A DNA stretch of 59,540 bases. It comes from Candidatus Babelota bacterium (lineage in GTDB: Bacteria; Babelota; Babeliae; Babelales; Vermiphilaceae). Both the position numbers and the translations under genes were made by a program. The notes below the pieces were generated by a model. That model worked only from the letters and a program-made list of their open reading frames with translations, did not search any database and was not told the origin of the DNA. The DNA lies in assembly GCA_003963225.1 (NCBI GenBank), contig RXKB01000055.1, positions 1 to 59,540 on the forward strand, written 5' to 3'. Positions 1-10,064 of this stretch are shown in pieces (positions within the stretch are counted from its first letter, which is position 1; each line of letters opens with the position of its first letter).

Positions 1-31
1 TGTGTAGGCAAGTAGTTTTAGGGGCAAGGTT

Positions 32-1174
32 GTGAAGAAAATTGTTATTTTTACATGCATCGGTGGCCATAATAGCGTAAGCGATTCATTAAAAACATAC
101 CTTTCAGATTTTTATGATGTAGCTGTACTTAATTTTTTTTTAGATATTGTCGGATATCTAGATCCTATAAGATGGCTAACTGGTAGTATTTGGACAGCGG
201 AAGATTATTATAGCTTTTGTGTACGTAACAGATTGCATACTTTTTTAAATAAAACGTATGGGCCAAGCCTTTTTCTATTTGGTCTTTTACATCCTTTCAT
301 AAAAAAACGTATCAAAAAGAGACTTATTCAAGAAAAAGTAACTGTACTCATTTCTGTTATTCCTTGGTTTAATAATTTTTTTCTAGAAATTGCACAAGAG
401 CTTGATATTACATTTATATTAATGCCTACCGACATGGAAGTTGTGCATTTTTTTAATAATATTTCTTCCATTTCTTATAAACGTTTTACTTTTTTAATGC
501 CTTTTGAAGATCAATCTATGTATTCATTTGCGTTAAAAAAAGGTATCCAGCCAAGTCAAATTTGCATAACTGGCGTCCCTTTAAAAGGACAGTTTTTTTA
601 CAAACATAATGAATATGAAATACGTACTTTACTTGCAATTCCACAACAAAAACCAATTATTTTGTTATTAATGGGATCTCAAGGTTCTTCTGCTATGATT
701 GATTACGCAAAAAAACTTGCTACAATCGAAGACATCCCCTTTCATCTTATTATGGTATTAGGGGCAAACACAAAACAAAGGTCAGTCATAGAAAAGGTAC
801 ATTTTGGACCTTTAGTAACAAAAACTATTTTAGGCTTTACTGATCTTATTCCTCAATTAATGGCAATTAGTACCCTTTTAATTACCAAATCAGGGGGGAT
901 TAGTATTAGCGAGGCAATTTATATGAACTTACCAACGCTAATGGATGCAACATCTGAAATTTTATTTTGGGAAAAAGCAAACCAAAAGTTTATGCATGAA
1001 AACAGGTTTGGGACATCAATTCATTGCCTTCAAGAACTACCAAGCGTTATTCGCGCTTTTTTAACTACAAGAAAAGATATGTTAGAAATATACAAAAAAA
1101 ATATGCTTCTTTTTGAAAAAAAACATGGTGCGTTGATGGTAAAAAAAATAATAGACGGAGCAATGCTGAAATAA
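32..1174 (+). CDS. GT28-type glycosyltransferase, MGDG-synthase/UgtP-like
   Basis: This is probably a membrane-associated glycosyltransferase moving a sugar from a nucleotide sugar to a lipid acceptor. The fold signature is that of MurG/monogalactosyldiacylglycerol synthase: an N-terminal GGHN at residues 11-14 in place of the usual glycine-rich GGGH, TGVPL at 180-184, MGSQGS at 214-219, and the C-terminal donor-binding segment TKSGGISISEA at about 285-295. The length of 380 residues is normal for the family. The start is GTG, preceded by a purine-rich GGGGCAAGG. There is no signal peptide. The acceptor cannot be read from sequence; diacylglycerol and undecaprenyl-linked substrates are both possible. 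The gene stands alone, with decaying DNA downstream. Confidence 0.8.
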   Translation: MKKIVIFTCIGGHNSVSDSLKTYLSDFYDVAVLNFFLDIVGYLDPIRWLTGSIWTAEDYYSFCVRNRLHTFLNKTYGPSLFLFGLLHPFIKKRIKKRLIQEKVTVLISVIPWFNNFFLEIAQELDITFILMPTDMEVVHFFNNISSISYKRFTFLMPFEDQSMYSFALKKGIQPSQICITGVPLKGQFFYKHNEYEIRTLLAIPQQKPIILLLMGSQGSSAMIDYAKKLATIEDIPFHLIMVLGANTKQRSVIEKVHFGPLVTKTILGFTDLIPQLMAISTLLITKSGGISISEAIYMNLPTLMDATSEILFWEKANQKFMHENRFGTSIHCLQELPSVIRAFLTTRKDMLEIYKKNMLLFEKKHGALMVKKIIDGAMLK

Positions 1175-1210
1175 AAAATCACAATCATGATCAGAGGAAA
1201 GTGTATATTT

Positions 1211-1765
1211 ATGATTTTTTTTGCACATAAACCTCGTTTTAAAACATGCATTGTTTTCTTTTCAACAGCTAATCTATATACCAGATTTGCAATGGAAAAA
1301 TTATATGAACATCAAAGCGTAGCGAGCGTTTTAAGCAAGCCCAGTATAATATAACAATTGAACTATGTGACCTTATATTTAAAGAATGTATACGCAAACA
1401 AAGTGATCCTAAAATGGTATCAAAACATTGTAAACCGTAGCTTACTTTTATTAGAACCGCTTTTTTGCTCCATGCCATATATTCTACAAAAAAATTATAT
1501 ATACCTGAAAATTATTCGTAGTCTGCTTCAAGCAAATTTATTGACCAAGATTTTAAAAAAAATTTATTATAAACGTATTTTAGAAAAAATGCTTAGCAAT
1601 CTAATAAATAAAAAAAATATAAATGATGAATTGTTAAAACTAATTCTAAATAATAAAAATTTTTTATTAAATGAATCTAAAAATTTGCTTTTTAACCGTT
1701 ATCCAAACACATTAGTTCCGTATGTTTATTATAATGAAAATTCTATATATATTGACTTTTCATGA
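1211..1765 (+). pseudogene. unknown gene interrupted by one in-frame TAA
   Basis: I do not recognise the product. Reading from ATG 1211, with AGAGGAAAG about nine bases upstream, gives 47 codons, then TAA at 1352-1354, then 136 further codons in the same frame to a TGA at 1763-1765. Joined, this is about 184 residues, rich in Lys, Leu, Ile and Asn. The second part could start only at a TTG (1358) with no ribosome-binding site. One nonsense mutation in a formerly intact gene is the simplest reading. Two independent small genes are less likely because the frame is kept exactly. Confidence 0.5.
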
Positions 1766-2400
1766 TTATGTATAATAGGAAAAGATTGTAATTATGGCTA
1801 TATTTAACACGATTCATTATTTTATACAACCTTAAGGACCATTAGCGCCCTTATCAACGACCATCCACACAAAGAAATCATATTTAACTTTACCAACAGA
1901 TCTAATGTATCATTTTAATTTGATTGGTTGTTAAAAAAAATTGCCAAAATAGTATTGAAAAAATACAATAATTCGTATTAGTATAAATATTTTTCATGAC
2001 CTTGAAGAACATTTTAATAAAAGAAGTCATTATTTTTTGTATGAACTTGCACACAATAAATATGACAATATTATATTTAATATTCAAGGGAAATACGGCG
2101 AAAAAATACTCAACTCATATCAAAAATCATACTTTTATTGGTATGAAAACATATATTATTTTAATAAAAATATTATGACAAAAGCAGATTCTTTGGATTA
2201 TATTGCCTTTAATTCTGTTTTCTATCCATACTGTATTGCTGGTTTTGCTGGGTTATAATCAAGTTAAACAAACAGCCAAATATAAAGAAATAATTTATCT
2301 AGTTTAGTCCAGTTTTGACTGCATCTATTTTTTCAAAAAACATTTTTGAATCCAACACTTTTGTGCTTTGATTTTTTATTTTAATTATAAATAAAATTAA
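1766..2400 (+). pseudogene. degenerate coding remnant
   Basis: No intact gene lies here. Coding-like stretches occur in changing frames: one around 1830-1970 reads like a soluble protein segment (RTISALINDHPHKEIIFNF), and a second frame is open from 1959 to 2258 and includes ELAHNKYDNIIFNIQGKYGE. Frame changes and stops separate them. This looks like a decayed gene, possibly related to the broken gene just upstream. The rest, to 2400, is AT-rich and shows nothing I can name. Confidence 0.4.
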
Positions 2401-2415
2401 TGTTTATATAAAAAA

Positions 2416-2442
2416 GTGAAGGGATTTGCATAATCCCTTCAC
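2416..2442 (-). terminator. rho-independent terminator of the OmpA-like gene
   Basis: A perfect 11-bp stem (GTGAAGGGATT with AATCCCTTCAC) closes a five-base loop. On the minus strand it is followed by a run of six U, about 40 bases past the stop codon of the lipoprotein gene. Confidence 0.85.
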
Positions 2443-2480
2443 AAAGAATAAAATCTAAATAATAATAAAATTTAGCAAGA

Positions 2481-3167
2481 TTAGGCTGTAACAATATGCA
2501 CTTCTACACGACGGTTTGGCCATTGCTCTGTGCGAGATCCGGTTACCTTTTTACCATCAATAATTGCAGGAAACTCTTTGCCATGACCAACTACTTTAAT
2601 ATTTTCTGCTGGTACGCCAAGCTCTTTAAAAATAGTAGCTACTGCATCTGCCCTATTTTGAGACTTAATTAAATTATATTCAACATCTCCAGCTGAATGG
2701 CATGCATGACCCGCTATTGTAACCAATACATTTTCACCTTTTTCATGCGCATCTTCAAGCAATTGTTTTACTTGTATTGCGTCGTACACTGCAACTTCTT
2801 TTTCCTTTGCATCTACAGTATGCTTATCAAAATCAAAATAAATTTTCTTTAATACATGGTCATTTGCTGCATCATCGATCACATCAAATTCAGTATTATC
2901 TTTATTTTGAGCAAGTTCTTTGTTAACCTGCTGATTACTAGCAATAATATCTACTTCATTATCAAACAATCCATCCAAATTTTCTGTTTCATATTCGCCC
3001 AAACCTGTTTGATAAGCTGATGGTAAATGTACTTTATTTTGTGCTAAAGTATTTTTTTTAGATACATAATGATCTTTTTTATGTTTTTTCTTACAAGCAG
3101 GCAAGCAAACTAAGCTGCAAGCAAGTAAAACCATGCTTATTTTTTTATAATTATTGTTGAAGTCCAT
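2481..3167 (-). CDS. OmpA/Pal-family peptidoglycan-binding lipoprotein
   Basis: This is an outer-membrane lipoprotein expected to tether the outer membrane to peptidoglycan. It has a type II signal peptide with lipobox LPAC, putting the lipidated Cys at residue 25, then a charged linker of roughly 100 residues. The C-terminal OmpA-like domain starts at about residue 108 (IYFDFDKHTVD), with the family-typical stretch NRADAVATIFKELGV and the closing WPNRRVEV. ATG is preceded by AGGGAGA. It is monocistronic with its own terminator. The domain order and size match Pal, but no tolB or ybgF homologue is adjacent, so a Pal role is inferred. Confidence 0.88.
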   Translation of the reverse strand: MDFNNNYKKISMVLLACSLVCLPACKKKHKKDHYVSKKNTLAQNKVHLPSAYQTGLGEYETENLDGLFDNEVDIIASNQQVNKELAQNKDNTEFDVIDDAANDHVLKKIYFDFDKHTVDAKEKEVAVYDAIQVKQLLEDAHEKGENVLVTIAGHACHSAGDVEYNLIKSQNRADAVATIFKELGVPAENIKVVGHGKEFPAIIDGKKVTGSRTEQWPNRRVEVHIVTA

Positions 3168-3350
3168 AATGTCTCCCTAAGCTTGAATAAAAAATGTTAT
3201 AAGTAAAATTATAAAGTTCATACGACACTTTAACACATTTTTTTTTTGTTTTCTACCCAATATATATTAGATAAGGTATAGTAAATATAATGAAATGACA
3301 ATTTATAAAAAATATTAAGAACAAATATTACCTATAAGTGATAGCAACCC

Positions 3351-4874
3351 GTGAAGAAAATTATTATAAATAGCGATCAATGGCAGACAAGAGTTGCCAT
3401 TGTCGAAAACAATGAAATACATAATATATATTTTGAACGCCATTTACAAAAATCCTTGGAACGTGCATTTTTTAAAGGTCAAATAGCAAAAGTATTACCT
3501 GGCATTCAAACAGCTTTTGTTGAAATTGGTCAAGAAAAATCAGGCTTTTTACATATTTCTGAAATAGATCGGGATTTAACAATTGAACGATTTGCAAAAC
3601 ACGCCCAACTGGAAGATGATGACCAAAAAGAACCAAAAAGTTCTAAGTTTAATCGTTATCAAAAGCCAGACATAAGTACTCTTTTTAAAGAGGGGGAACC
3701 TTTGCTGGTACAAGTTTGCAAAGAACCAGTGTATGAAAAAGGTGCAAAACTAACCACCTGCTTTACGCTGCCAGGCAGATTTATCGTGTTAATGCCCAAT
3801 ATTCCGAAAGTAGGTATTTCTAAAAAAATAGATAATCTTGAAGAACGCACTCGTCTTAAAAATATGGTCAAAGAAGGACTTCCTGAAGGAATGGGTGCCA
3901 TTATTCGCACTTGTGCCGATGGCGCAGGATCTAAAGAAATAACTAAAGACCTTGCCTACCTTGTCAACTGTTGGAAAGAAGTAGAAAAAAAATTTGCTCA
4001 GGCAGCAATCGGTCAAAAAATATATGAAGATATTGATTTGGTATTGCAAATTGTTCGTGATCATTTAGATGATCACATAGAGTCAATTATAGTAGATAAT
4101 GAAAAGGTACAATCAGATATTTATAAATTCATCCGCAGTATAATGCCTGAATACTCTCATTTGGTAAAACTATATACTGGCTCTGCAAATATATTTGAAC
4201 ATTTTGCTATTGAAAAACAGATTCATACAGCCCTTGAACGAAAAGTTCATTTAAAATCTGGCGGCTCACTGATTATTGAAACAACTGAAGCAATGACTGT
4301 TATTGATGTAAACACGGGCAAATTTATTGGCAAAACCAATATGGAAGAAACTATTGTAAAAACCAATTTAGAAGCAGTTGAAGAAATAGCACGACAATTG
4401 CGCCTGCGCAACATAGGTGGTTTGATAGTTATTGATTTTATAGACATGAGCGTGCATGCAAACAAACAAAAAGTATTTAAAGCCTTAGAAAAAGTGCTTA
4501 AAGAAAAAGATAAATTTCAATCAGTAGTACTAAAAATATCTGAATTTGGGTTAGTACAAATGACACGCAAACGGTCCGGCAAAACATTAATGCAACAATT
4601 AATGCATACGTGCACGCAGTGCCACGGTTTGGGATACATGAAATCTACCCAAACGTTGGCCTATGATATTTTTAGACATCTTAAACAAGAACTGCTGCGT
4701 ATTGATAAAAATAAAAAGATTACCATTCAAGTGCACTCAGCATTATTTAACTATATTTCATCATCAGAATATCAAGCGGTGCTTGATTTAGAAAAAACTG
4801 CTGGAGTAAAAATTATGTTTGCAACTAATGATTCACTAAAATTAGGACATTATATGGTCATTTGCAATGAGTAA
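3351..4874 (+). CDS. rng: ribonuclease E/G family endoribonuclease
   Basis: This is an endoribonuclease of the RNase E/G family, expected to cut single-stranded RNA in rRNA maturation and mRNA decay. The S1-like domain occupies about residues 35-130. The catalytic metal-binding aspartates are in IDVNTGK (D319) and VIDFIDM (D362), with the same 43-residue spacing as the E. coli pair. The zinc-link cysteines are in CTQC (C421, C424). At 507 residues it matches RNase G and lacks the long degradosome scaffold tail of RNase E. The start is GTG with a weak ribosome-binding site. It lies near the rrn operon, but nothing suggests cotranscription. Confidence 0.93.
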   Translation: MKKIIINSDQWQTRVAIVENNEIHNIYFERHLQKSLERAFFKGQIAKVLPGIQTAFVEIGQEKSGFLHISEIDRDLTIERFAKHAQLEDDDQKEPKSSKFNRYQKPDISTLFKEGEPLLVQVCKEPVYEKGAKLTTCFTLPGRFIVLMPNIPKVGISKKIDNLEERTRLKNMVKEGLPEGMGAIIRTCADGAGSKEITKDLAYLVNCWKEVEKKFAQAAIGQKIYEDIDLVLQIVRDHLDDHIESIIVDNEKVQSDIYKFIRSIMPEYSHLVKLYTGSANIFEHFAIEKQIHTALERKVHLKSGGSLIIETTEAMTVIDVNTGKFIGKTNMEETIVKTNLEAVEEIARQLRLRNIGGLIVIDFIDMSVHANKQKVFKALEKVLKEKDKFQSVVLKISEFGLVQMTRKRSGKTLMQQLMHTCTQCHGLGYMKSTQTLAYDIFRHLKQELLRIDKNKKITIQVHSALFNYISSSEYQAVLDLEKTAGVKIMFATNDSLKLGHYMVICNE

Positions 4875-4880
4875 CAAGAT

Positions 4881-5033
4881 TCATTTTTGCTAAAAAATAA
4901 ATCAAATTTTATACTAACAACCGTATTACTAAATGTATTAATACCCGATTTTAAAAAAACAATTGGTTGGCCTGCATTAAGCTTATTTGAAATGTCATAT
5001 AAAAAACCCAAAAAACTATTTAAAAATTTATAA
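4881..5033 (+). pseudogene. fragment duplicated from the lipase gene linker
   Basis: Frame 3 of this stretch reads LKNKSNFILTTV, then DFKKTIGWPALSLFEMSYKK, ending at TAA 5031. It resembles the segment at about 5564-5680 inside the broken lipase gene (SDVKRDSG, stop, PVFSLLNMRYKK). The two lie about 650 bp apart in the same orientation. It is best read as the tail of a lost upstream lipase-like copy left by a partial tandem duplication. No start codon is evident. Confidence 0.5.
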
Positions 5034-5041
5034 GGATTACT

Positions 5042-6379
5042 ATGCGCATGCATGTTTTGTTATTATTTTGCTCTTGTACCTATTTTTCTTCATGCGCAAT
5101 GCTAAACGCTGCCCTCCCTTTGCTAAAAACAGCAGCGTCTTTTACCCCATTAGCAACAAATCTTGCTATGCAATATATTCCTGGCGCAAAAGAAGCTTGC
5201 AGGGCTGTCCTTCCACAGTTTGCAGTTGATTGCTTACACTTTCCTGTACATAAATCTCCATTGTTTAGATGGAGCACAACGATATGGCCTATTGCAGGTA
5301 CAGTTATGTTTTGCAATGCTTTGATGTACCATTTTGTAACTCGTAATTTTTTAAGCAATAGTATATCGCTACCGCTCGATAAAAATCAAAATTTTTACAA
5401 AGTATTATTCCCTTTGGGAATTGCTATTTTTGCTTTGTTTAATACTTTATATCCCTTACATCGAAACGCCGAATTAAATCGATATAGTTTCTGTAAAGCC
5501 GTTATCAACTATTTAGTTTTATACGGCCTACCTACTGCACATGTATGGTCATTTTAAAAAAAAAATACAATATCAAACTTTGTTAATACTTTGTCTGATG
5601 TAAAAAGAGATAGTGGTTGACCTGTATTCAGTTTACTCAATATGCGCTATAAAAAATGTATTAATGTATTTTTGAAAATAATTTTTAAAGCTTTACTTAT
5701 CGTTATCAATGCCCTTGCTTTCCGAGGCACGCAATCTTTTGCTGATATATGTAATAGTTGTAATATATATAAAATTAAAACAGAAGAACATATGACTGTA
5801 CATCGAGGATATCAGGACATTGTAGACAATACTTTTGAAAACTTAAATGAAGTTATTAGTAAATTGATTGCAGATAATATAATAGATCCAAAAAAACTTA
5901 ATCAGATTATTATAACCGGACATAGTTTAGGTGGTAGTATAGCACTATTAATGGCAATTAAAATAAAGCAAATATTTCAAAAATAAACACCAATACATTT
6001 AATTGTATTTGGTACCCCACGCTGTACCACAAAGAAATATGAGTCTCTATTAAAAAAATATAATATTTGTACAAAAAATATCGTCCGCATTACCGATCCT
6101 ATACCTATCAATCCTGCAACATGGGGCAATAGTTTTATCGGTAATGTGATATGGCTACCACACAACTCTTATATTTTTTGGCCAAAAAGCCATGAAATGC
6201 GTCTTTATTTAAAGGATATGCTTGATCAATATAACCAATATAATACCGCAATTCAATATCACCATTTTTTTCATTATGAAATTTCTTATGCAATAAAACA
6301 AGCACTATTATTAGTAAAATCATTGATCACGATGTTTTTTATTTTTAATCCTCTTAGTATGCATACATACATAAAATGA
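5042..6379 (+). pseudogene. exported class 3 lipase-like gene with three in-frame stops
   Basis: One frame runs 446 codons from ATG 5042 (ribosome-binding site AAGGATT) to TGA 6377, interrupted by TAA 5555, TGA 5618 and TAA 5984 with no frameshift. The first part is a signal sequence plus two or three membrane segments, about 171 residues. The rest is a class 3 (fungal-type) lipase fold: AFRGTQSFAD, the nucleophile elbow GHSLGGS, then past the last stop FGTPRC and RITDPIPINP, which resembles the region carrying the catalytic Asp. A His-rich stretch follows (YHHFFHYE). The TGA falls where the upstream fragment has TGG (Trp). The gene looks recently inactivated; the first 171 codons could still make a membrane protein. 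Confidence 0.75.
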
Positions 6380-6511
6380 GCATTGCACTCTAACTATTAT
6401 TTTTACTCATGAAATAGTTAACCTTAATTAAATCAAAAAATGTTCTTGTTTAGTATTTTGTTTGTTTCTAGGATATACTTAATATAAAAATTACTTAGAT
6501 ACAGGAACCGT

Positions 6512-7975
6512 ATGGCTCAAAAAAAATCAATTCTTACTGCCTATCCAGATTATGAAGTGGTCATTGGTATAGAAGTGCATGTACAATTAACAACCAAAAG
6601 CAAAATTTTTTGTTCATGTAAAAACACTCCAGAAGCTGAGCCAAATAGCAATATCTGCCAAATTTGCACAGGGCAACCTGGTGTATTGCCTGTTTTAAAT
6701 GAACAAGTAATCGCCTATGCCGTGCAGGCTGCTTTGGCAACCAATTCAGCAATTACACCTTTGTCGTTCTTTGATCGCAAACATTATTTTTACCCGGATT
6801 TACCAAAAGGCTACCAAATTACCCAGCAATATTTGCCGATTTGTGAACATGGGCATGTGCCAATACGGCTTGAAGACGGATCTACAAAAAATATACGTTT
6901 GCGCCGTATTCATATTGAAGAAGATGCTGGCAAAAATACCCATGTAAAAGGCAGCGGTGAAAGCTTAGTTGATTTAAATAGAGCGGGCACGCCTTTGCTT
7001 GAAGTGGTAACCGAACCAGACATTCGATCAGCAGATCAAGCACGTGCCTACTTAAAAATGTTACGTGCCATAGTACAATATTTAGGTATTTGCACTGGTA
7101 ATATGCAAGAAGGTGCATTTCGTGCAGATACTAATATTTCTGTCCGCAAAAAAGGTACTTCTGAACTTGGTACCAAATGTGAACTTAAAAATATTAATTC
7201 TTTTAAATATATTGCTGACGCTATTGAACACGAAATAGAGCGGCAAATTTTGCTTGTTGCATCTGGAAAACAAGTTAAACAGGAAACCCGGCTGTGGGAC
7301 AACAAGCAAAAAATAACTATTCCTATGAGATCAAAAGAAGAAGCTGCTGATTATAGATATTTTAGAGACCCTGATTTGCCTGGAATTCAAATTACTAATG
7401 ATTATATTGCAACGATAAAAAACAGGATGCCTGAACTGCCATATGAAAAGTTTGACAGATATATTTCTAGTTTTGGCCTTTCTGCATACGAAGCAGATAT
7501 TATTGTTGAAGACCTTGAACGCGCAAAGTACTTTGAAAAAGCGTATGCACTGCGACCTTCAAAAAATATAGTAAACTGGTTTTTACGGGATGTTCTTGGC
7601 TACACAAACGAGCACAACATATTTTTAAAAGATTTTTTAATTACTCCTGAAAAACTTGTTTCTATTATCACTTTATTAGAAAATGGCACGGTCAATAACA
7701 GTGGTGCACGTATTATATTTGACACAATTGCACAAAATGGTGGTAATCCTGTGACTGTGGTACAAGAAAAAGGGTTACAGCAAGTTGATTCTTCTGATCA
7801 GTTGGAAGAAATAGCTGAACGGATTGTAAAGGCAAATCCAGACGTAGTTGCAAACTACAAAGCTGGCAAAGATAAATTGTTTGGCTTTTTTGTAGGACAA
7901 ATGATGAAAGAAACTGGAGGGAAAGGAAACCCTCATACCATTCAAACTATCTTAAAAAAATTGTTAGATTCATAA
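6512..7975 (+). CDS. gatB: aspartyl/glutamyl-tRNA amidotransferase subunit B
   Basis: GatB is the kinase/amidotransferase subunit of GatCAB, which converts Glu-tRNA(Gln) or Asp-tRNA(Asn) to the amidated form. The family opening GIEVHVQL lies near residue 20, followed by the Cys cluster FCSCKN / CQICTG, the core HIEEDAGK, GTPLLEVVTEPD and RADTNIS, and a C-terminal YqeY-like tail. The length of 487 residues is usual. ATG is preceded by AGGAAC. gatA and gatC are not in this window, so the complex is encoded at separate loci. Confidence 0.96.
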   Translation: MAQKKSILTAYPDYEVVIGIEVHVQLTTKSKIFCSCKNTPEAEPNSNICQICTGQPGVLPVLNEQVIAYAVQAALATNSAITPLSFFDRKHYFYPDLPKGYQITQQYLPICEHGHVPIRLEDGSTKNIRLRRIHIEEDAGKNTHVKGSGESLVDLNRAGTPLLEVVTEPDIRSADQARAYLKMLRAIVQYLGICTGNMQEGAFRADTNISVRKKGTSELGTKCELKNINSFKYIADAIEHEIERQILLVASGKQVKQETRLWDNKQKITIPMRSKEEAADYRYFRDPDLPGIQITNDYIATIKNRMPELPYEKFDRYISSFGLSAYEADIIVEDLERAKYFEKAYALRPSKNIVNWFLRDVLGYTNEHNIFLKDFLITPEKLVSIITLLENGTVNNSGARIIFDTIAQNGGNPVTVVQEKGLQQVDSSDQLEEIAERIVKANPDVVANYKAGKDKLFGFFVGQMMKETGGKGNPHTIQTILKKLLDS

Positions 7976-8001
7976 GTAACAATTATAATTTGAGATGAAC
8001 A

Positions 8002-9408
8002 ATGAGTAAAAAACCTTTTAAACGTAGCATTTGTATATTTAGGCGTGATCTGCGCACCGCAGATCACCCTGCTTTGTATAATGCACTAAAACAATCTGAA
8101 GAAGTCTTACCAGTGTTTTTTTTTGACCCACGCCAAGTTGGTAAAAAAAATCAGTATCGCAGCCAGCATGCCATACAGTTTATGCTTGAATCTCTTGAAG
8201 ACCTTGACGAACAACTGCAAAAAAAAGATGGCGAACTATTTTTTTTTGAAGGCAAACCAGAAGATGTGTTAATAGAAATTTGCAATGAATACAAGATTGA
8301 TGCAGTTTTTTTTAATGAAGATTATACTCCATTTGCAGTAAAACGCGATGAAGCAATAAAAAATAATTGCAAAAAACACAATATCAGTTGTCATACTTTT
8401 ATGGATTTGTTGCTATGCGACCCCGAACATAGTAAAACTAAACAAAATACGGTGTACGGTATGTTTACGCCATTTTATAAAACAGCTTCAAAAAACAAAG
8501 TCAACGAGCCGTTACCGTTGCCAAAAGGTAGTTTTTGCAAACCAAAAATTGCTCAAGCTTTTCATAAAAAAGATATTTGGACATTTTTAGAAAGTCCCAT
8601 AAATAAACATCTTGCAACAAACGGTGGCTCTTGCCAGGCAAAAAAACTATTAACTAAATTGGGTGACCTAAAACATTATGCCAAAACACGAAATATTCCT
8701 TCAGTTGACACTTCATTGCTGAGCGCTCATTTAAAGTTTGGTACTGTTTCAATTCGGCAAGTTTATTATACTATTTTAGAGTTTTTTGGTTCTAAACACC
8801 CTTTTCTTATACAATTGTACTGGCGTAATTTTTTCAGCTACCTTGCATTATATAATCCAACTATGTTTGGCAGCTGCTTGAAAGAAAAATATAATAAGCT
8901 TACTTGGGAAAATGACACTCATTTATTTCAACTTTGGAAAGAGGGCAAAACAGGTTTTCCTATTGTTGATGCTGGCATGAGGCAGCTAAACCGTTCTGGT
9001 TTTATGCACAACCGCATACGTATGATCACCGCATCATTTTTAATTAAAGATCTACACATAGATTGGCAATGGGGTGAGCAGTATTTTGCGCAACAATTGA
9101 CTGATTATGATGCTGCTGTTAATAATGGTAATTGGCAGTGGAGCGCTTCGGTTGGGATTGACTCTCAACCATATTTTAGAATTTTTAACCCTTGGTTAGG
9201 GCAAAAAAAGTTTGATCCAGAATGTGCGTATATTAAAAAATGGATACCCGAATTACAACATGTACCTCCTACAGATATTCATAATTGGTATAAAATGTAT
9301 AAAAAATATCATGCAACGTCATACCCAAAGCCCATTGTAGATCATGCTGTTGAACGTCAAAAAACACTTAATTTGTATAAAAAAGCAAATAATGGTAAGC
9401 TATTATAA
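8002..9408 (+). CDS. phrB: deoxyribodipyrimidine photolyase, class I
   Basis: This is a cryptochrome/photolyase-family FAD enzyme, expected to repair UV pyrimidine dimers with light. The N-terminal Rossmann antenna domain begins FRRDLRTADHPAL. The C-terminal FAD domain shows GFPIVDAGMRQL, HNRIRM and NGNWQWSASVGIDSQPYFRI. The length of 468 residues matches bacterial CPD photolyases. It starts 26 bases after gatB with GAGATG upstream, so the two may be cotranscribed. It could act as a cryptochrome, but the bacterial class I pattern favours repair. It is a notable gene for an organism presumed to be host-dependent. Confidence 0.93.
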   Translation: MSKKPFKRSICIFRRDLRTADHPALYNALKQSEEVLPVFFFDPRQVGKKNQYRSQHAIQFMLESLEDLDEQLQKKDGELFFFEGKPEDVLIEICNEYKIDAVFFNEDYTPFAVKRDEAIKNNCKKHNISCHTFMDLLLCDPEHSKTKQNTVYGMFTPFYKTASKNKVNEPLPLPKGSFCKPKIAQAFHKKDIWTFLESPINKHLATNGGSCQAKKLLTKLGDLKHYAKTRNIPSVDTSLLSAHLKFGTVSIRQVYYTILEFFGSKHPFLIQLYWRNFFSYLALYNPTMFGSCLKEKYNKLTWENDTHLFQLWKEGKTGFPIVDAGMRQLNRSGFMHNRIRMITASFLIKDLHIDWQWGEQYFAQQLTDYDAAVNNGNWQWSASVGIDSQPYFRIFNPWLGQKKFDPECAYIKKWIPELQHVPPTDIHNWYKMYKKYHATSYPKPIVDHAVERQKTLNLYKKANNGKLL

Positions 9409-9451
9409 AAGTAAAATACCTAGTAAAAAAGCTATTTAAAAAAAGGTTTTT

Positions 9452-9982
9452 ATGTATAGTTTGTTTAATAAAAAAATATTATTTGTATTTTTTATTTTTT
9501 GCTCTATTAATGCTAAAATTGACAGAATCTACGTACAGCAACACACAAAAAAATTTAAAGCCTATTTAAAAGATCTTAAAAACTCTATGAGTTTACCAAC
9601 CTTTGTCATAAGAAACTCAATGAAAGCACTAGGATATTCATCTGAAGAAATAAATGCAGTTCCTGCTGCCTACCCTTTTATTTACGAAGAAAAATATAAA
9701 GAGGTATTGCCAAATCTTAATGATGATTTATTTATTCAAGAAGCAAATAAATTAATTGACACTATCAATCCACTTTTTGACCAAAATTTAACCAAGCAGG
9801 CTCGCAGACAAAAAGCACATGAACTAATTCATAAATGGAATTGCGAAAATATGGGCCTTCCAATCGGCACTACCACTGAGCAGTTGGCGTTATTAGTAGA
9901 AAAAAAACAGATAAATCTTCCTTTATTTTTGCATTATCAATTAATTCAATTTTTTGTAAAATATCATCTTGATATTAATTAA
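9452..9982 (+). CDS. exported protein of unknown function
   Basis: I do not recognise this 176-residue protein. It has a short, strongly hydrophobic N-terminus (ILFVFFIFCSINA) ending in a plausible signal-peptidase I site, then a charged, mostly helical mature part. There are no cysteines that suggest a fold except one in the WNCENMGLP segment. The start is ATG with AAAGG upstream. It lies 43 bases past the photolyase gene on the same strand and may be read from it. Confidence 0.6.
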   Translation: MYSLFNKKILFVFFIFCSINAKIDRIYVQQHTKKFKAYLKDLKNSMSLPTFVIRNSMKALGYSSEEINAVPAAYPFIYEEKYKEVLPNLNDDLFIQEANKLIDTINPLFDQNLTKQARRQKAHELIHKWNCENMGLPIGTTTEQLALLVEKKQINLPLFLHYQLIQFFVKYHLDIN

Positions 9983-10064
9983 AAAAAGACTTTATACATA
10001 ATAAAAAGCTCTATCTTTAAGATAAAATGACCAATTAGTCAGAGCAAAATTAAAAGTAGCAGCA

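Noticed and set aside
5618..5620. TGA read as tryptophan (alternative genetic code)
   Set aside because: Other genes end at TGA, RF2 is intact, and the same gene also carries two TAA stops. Nonsense mutation is simpler.
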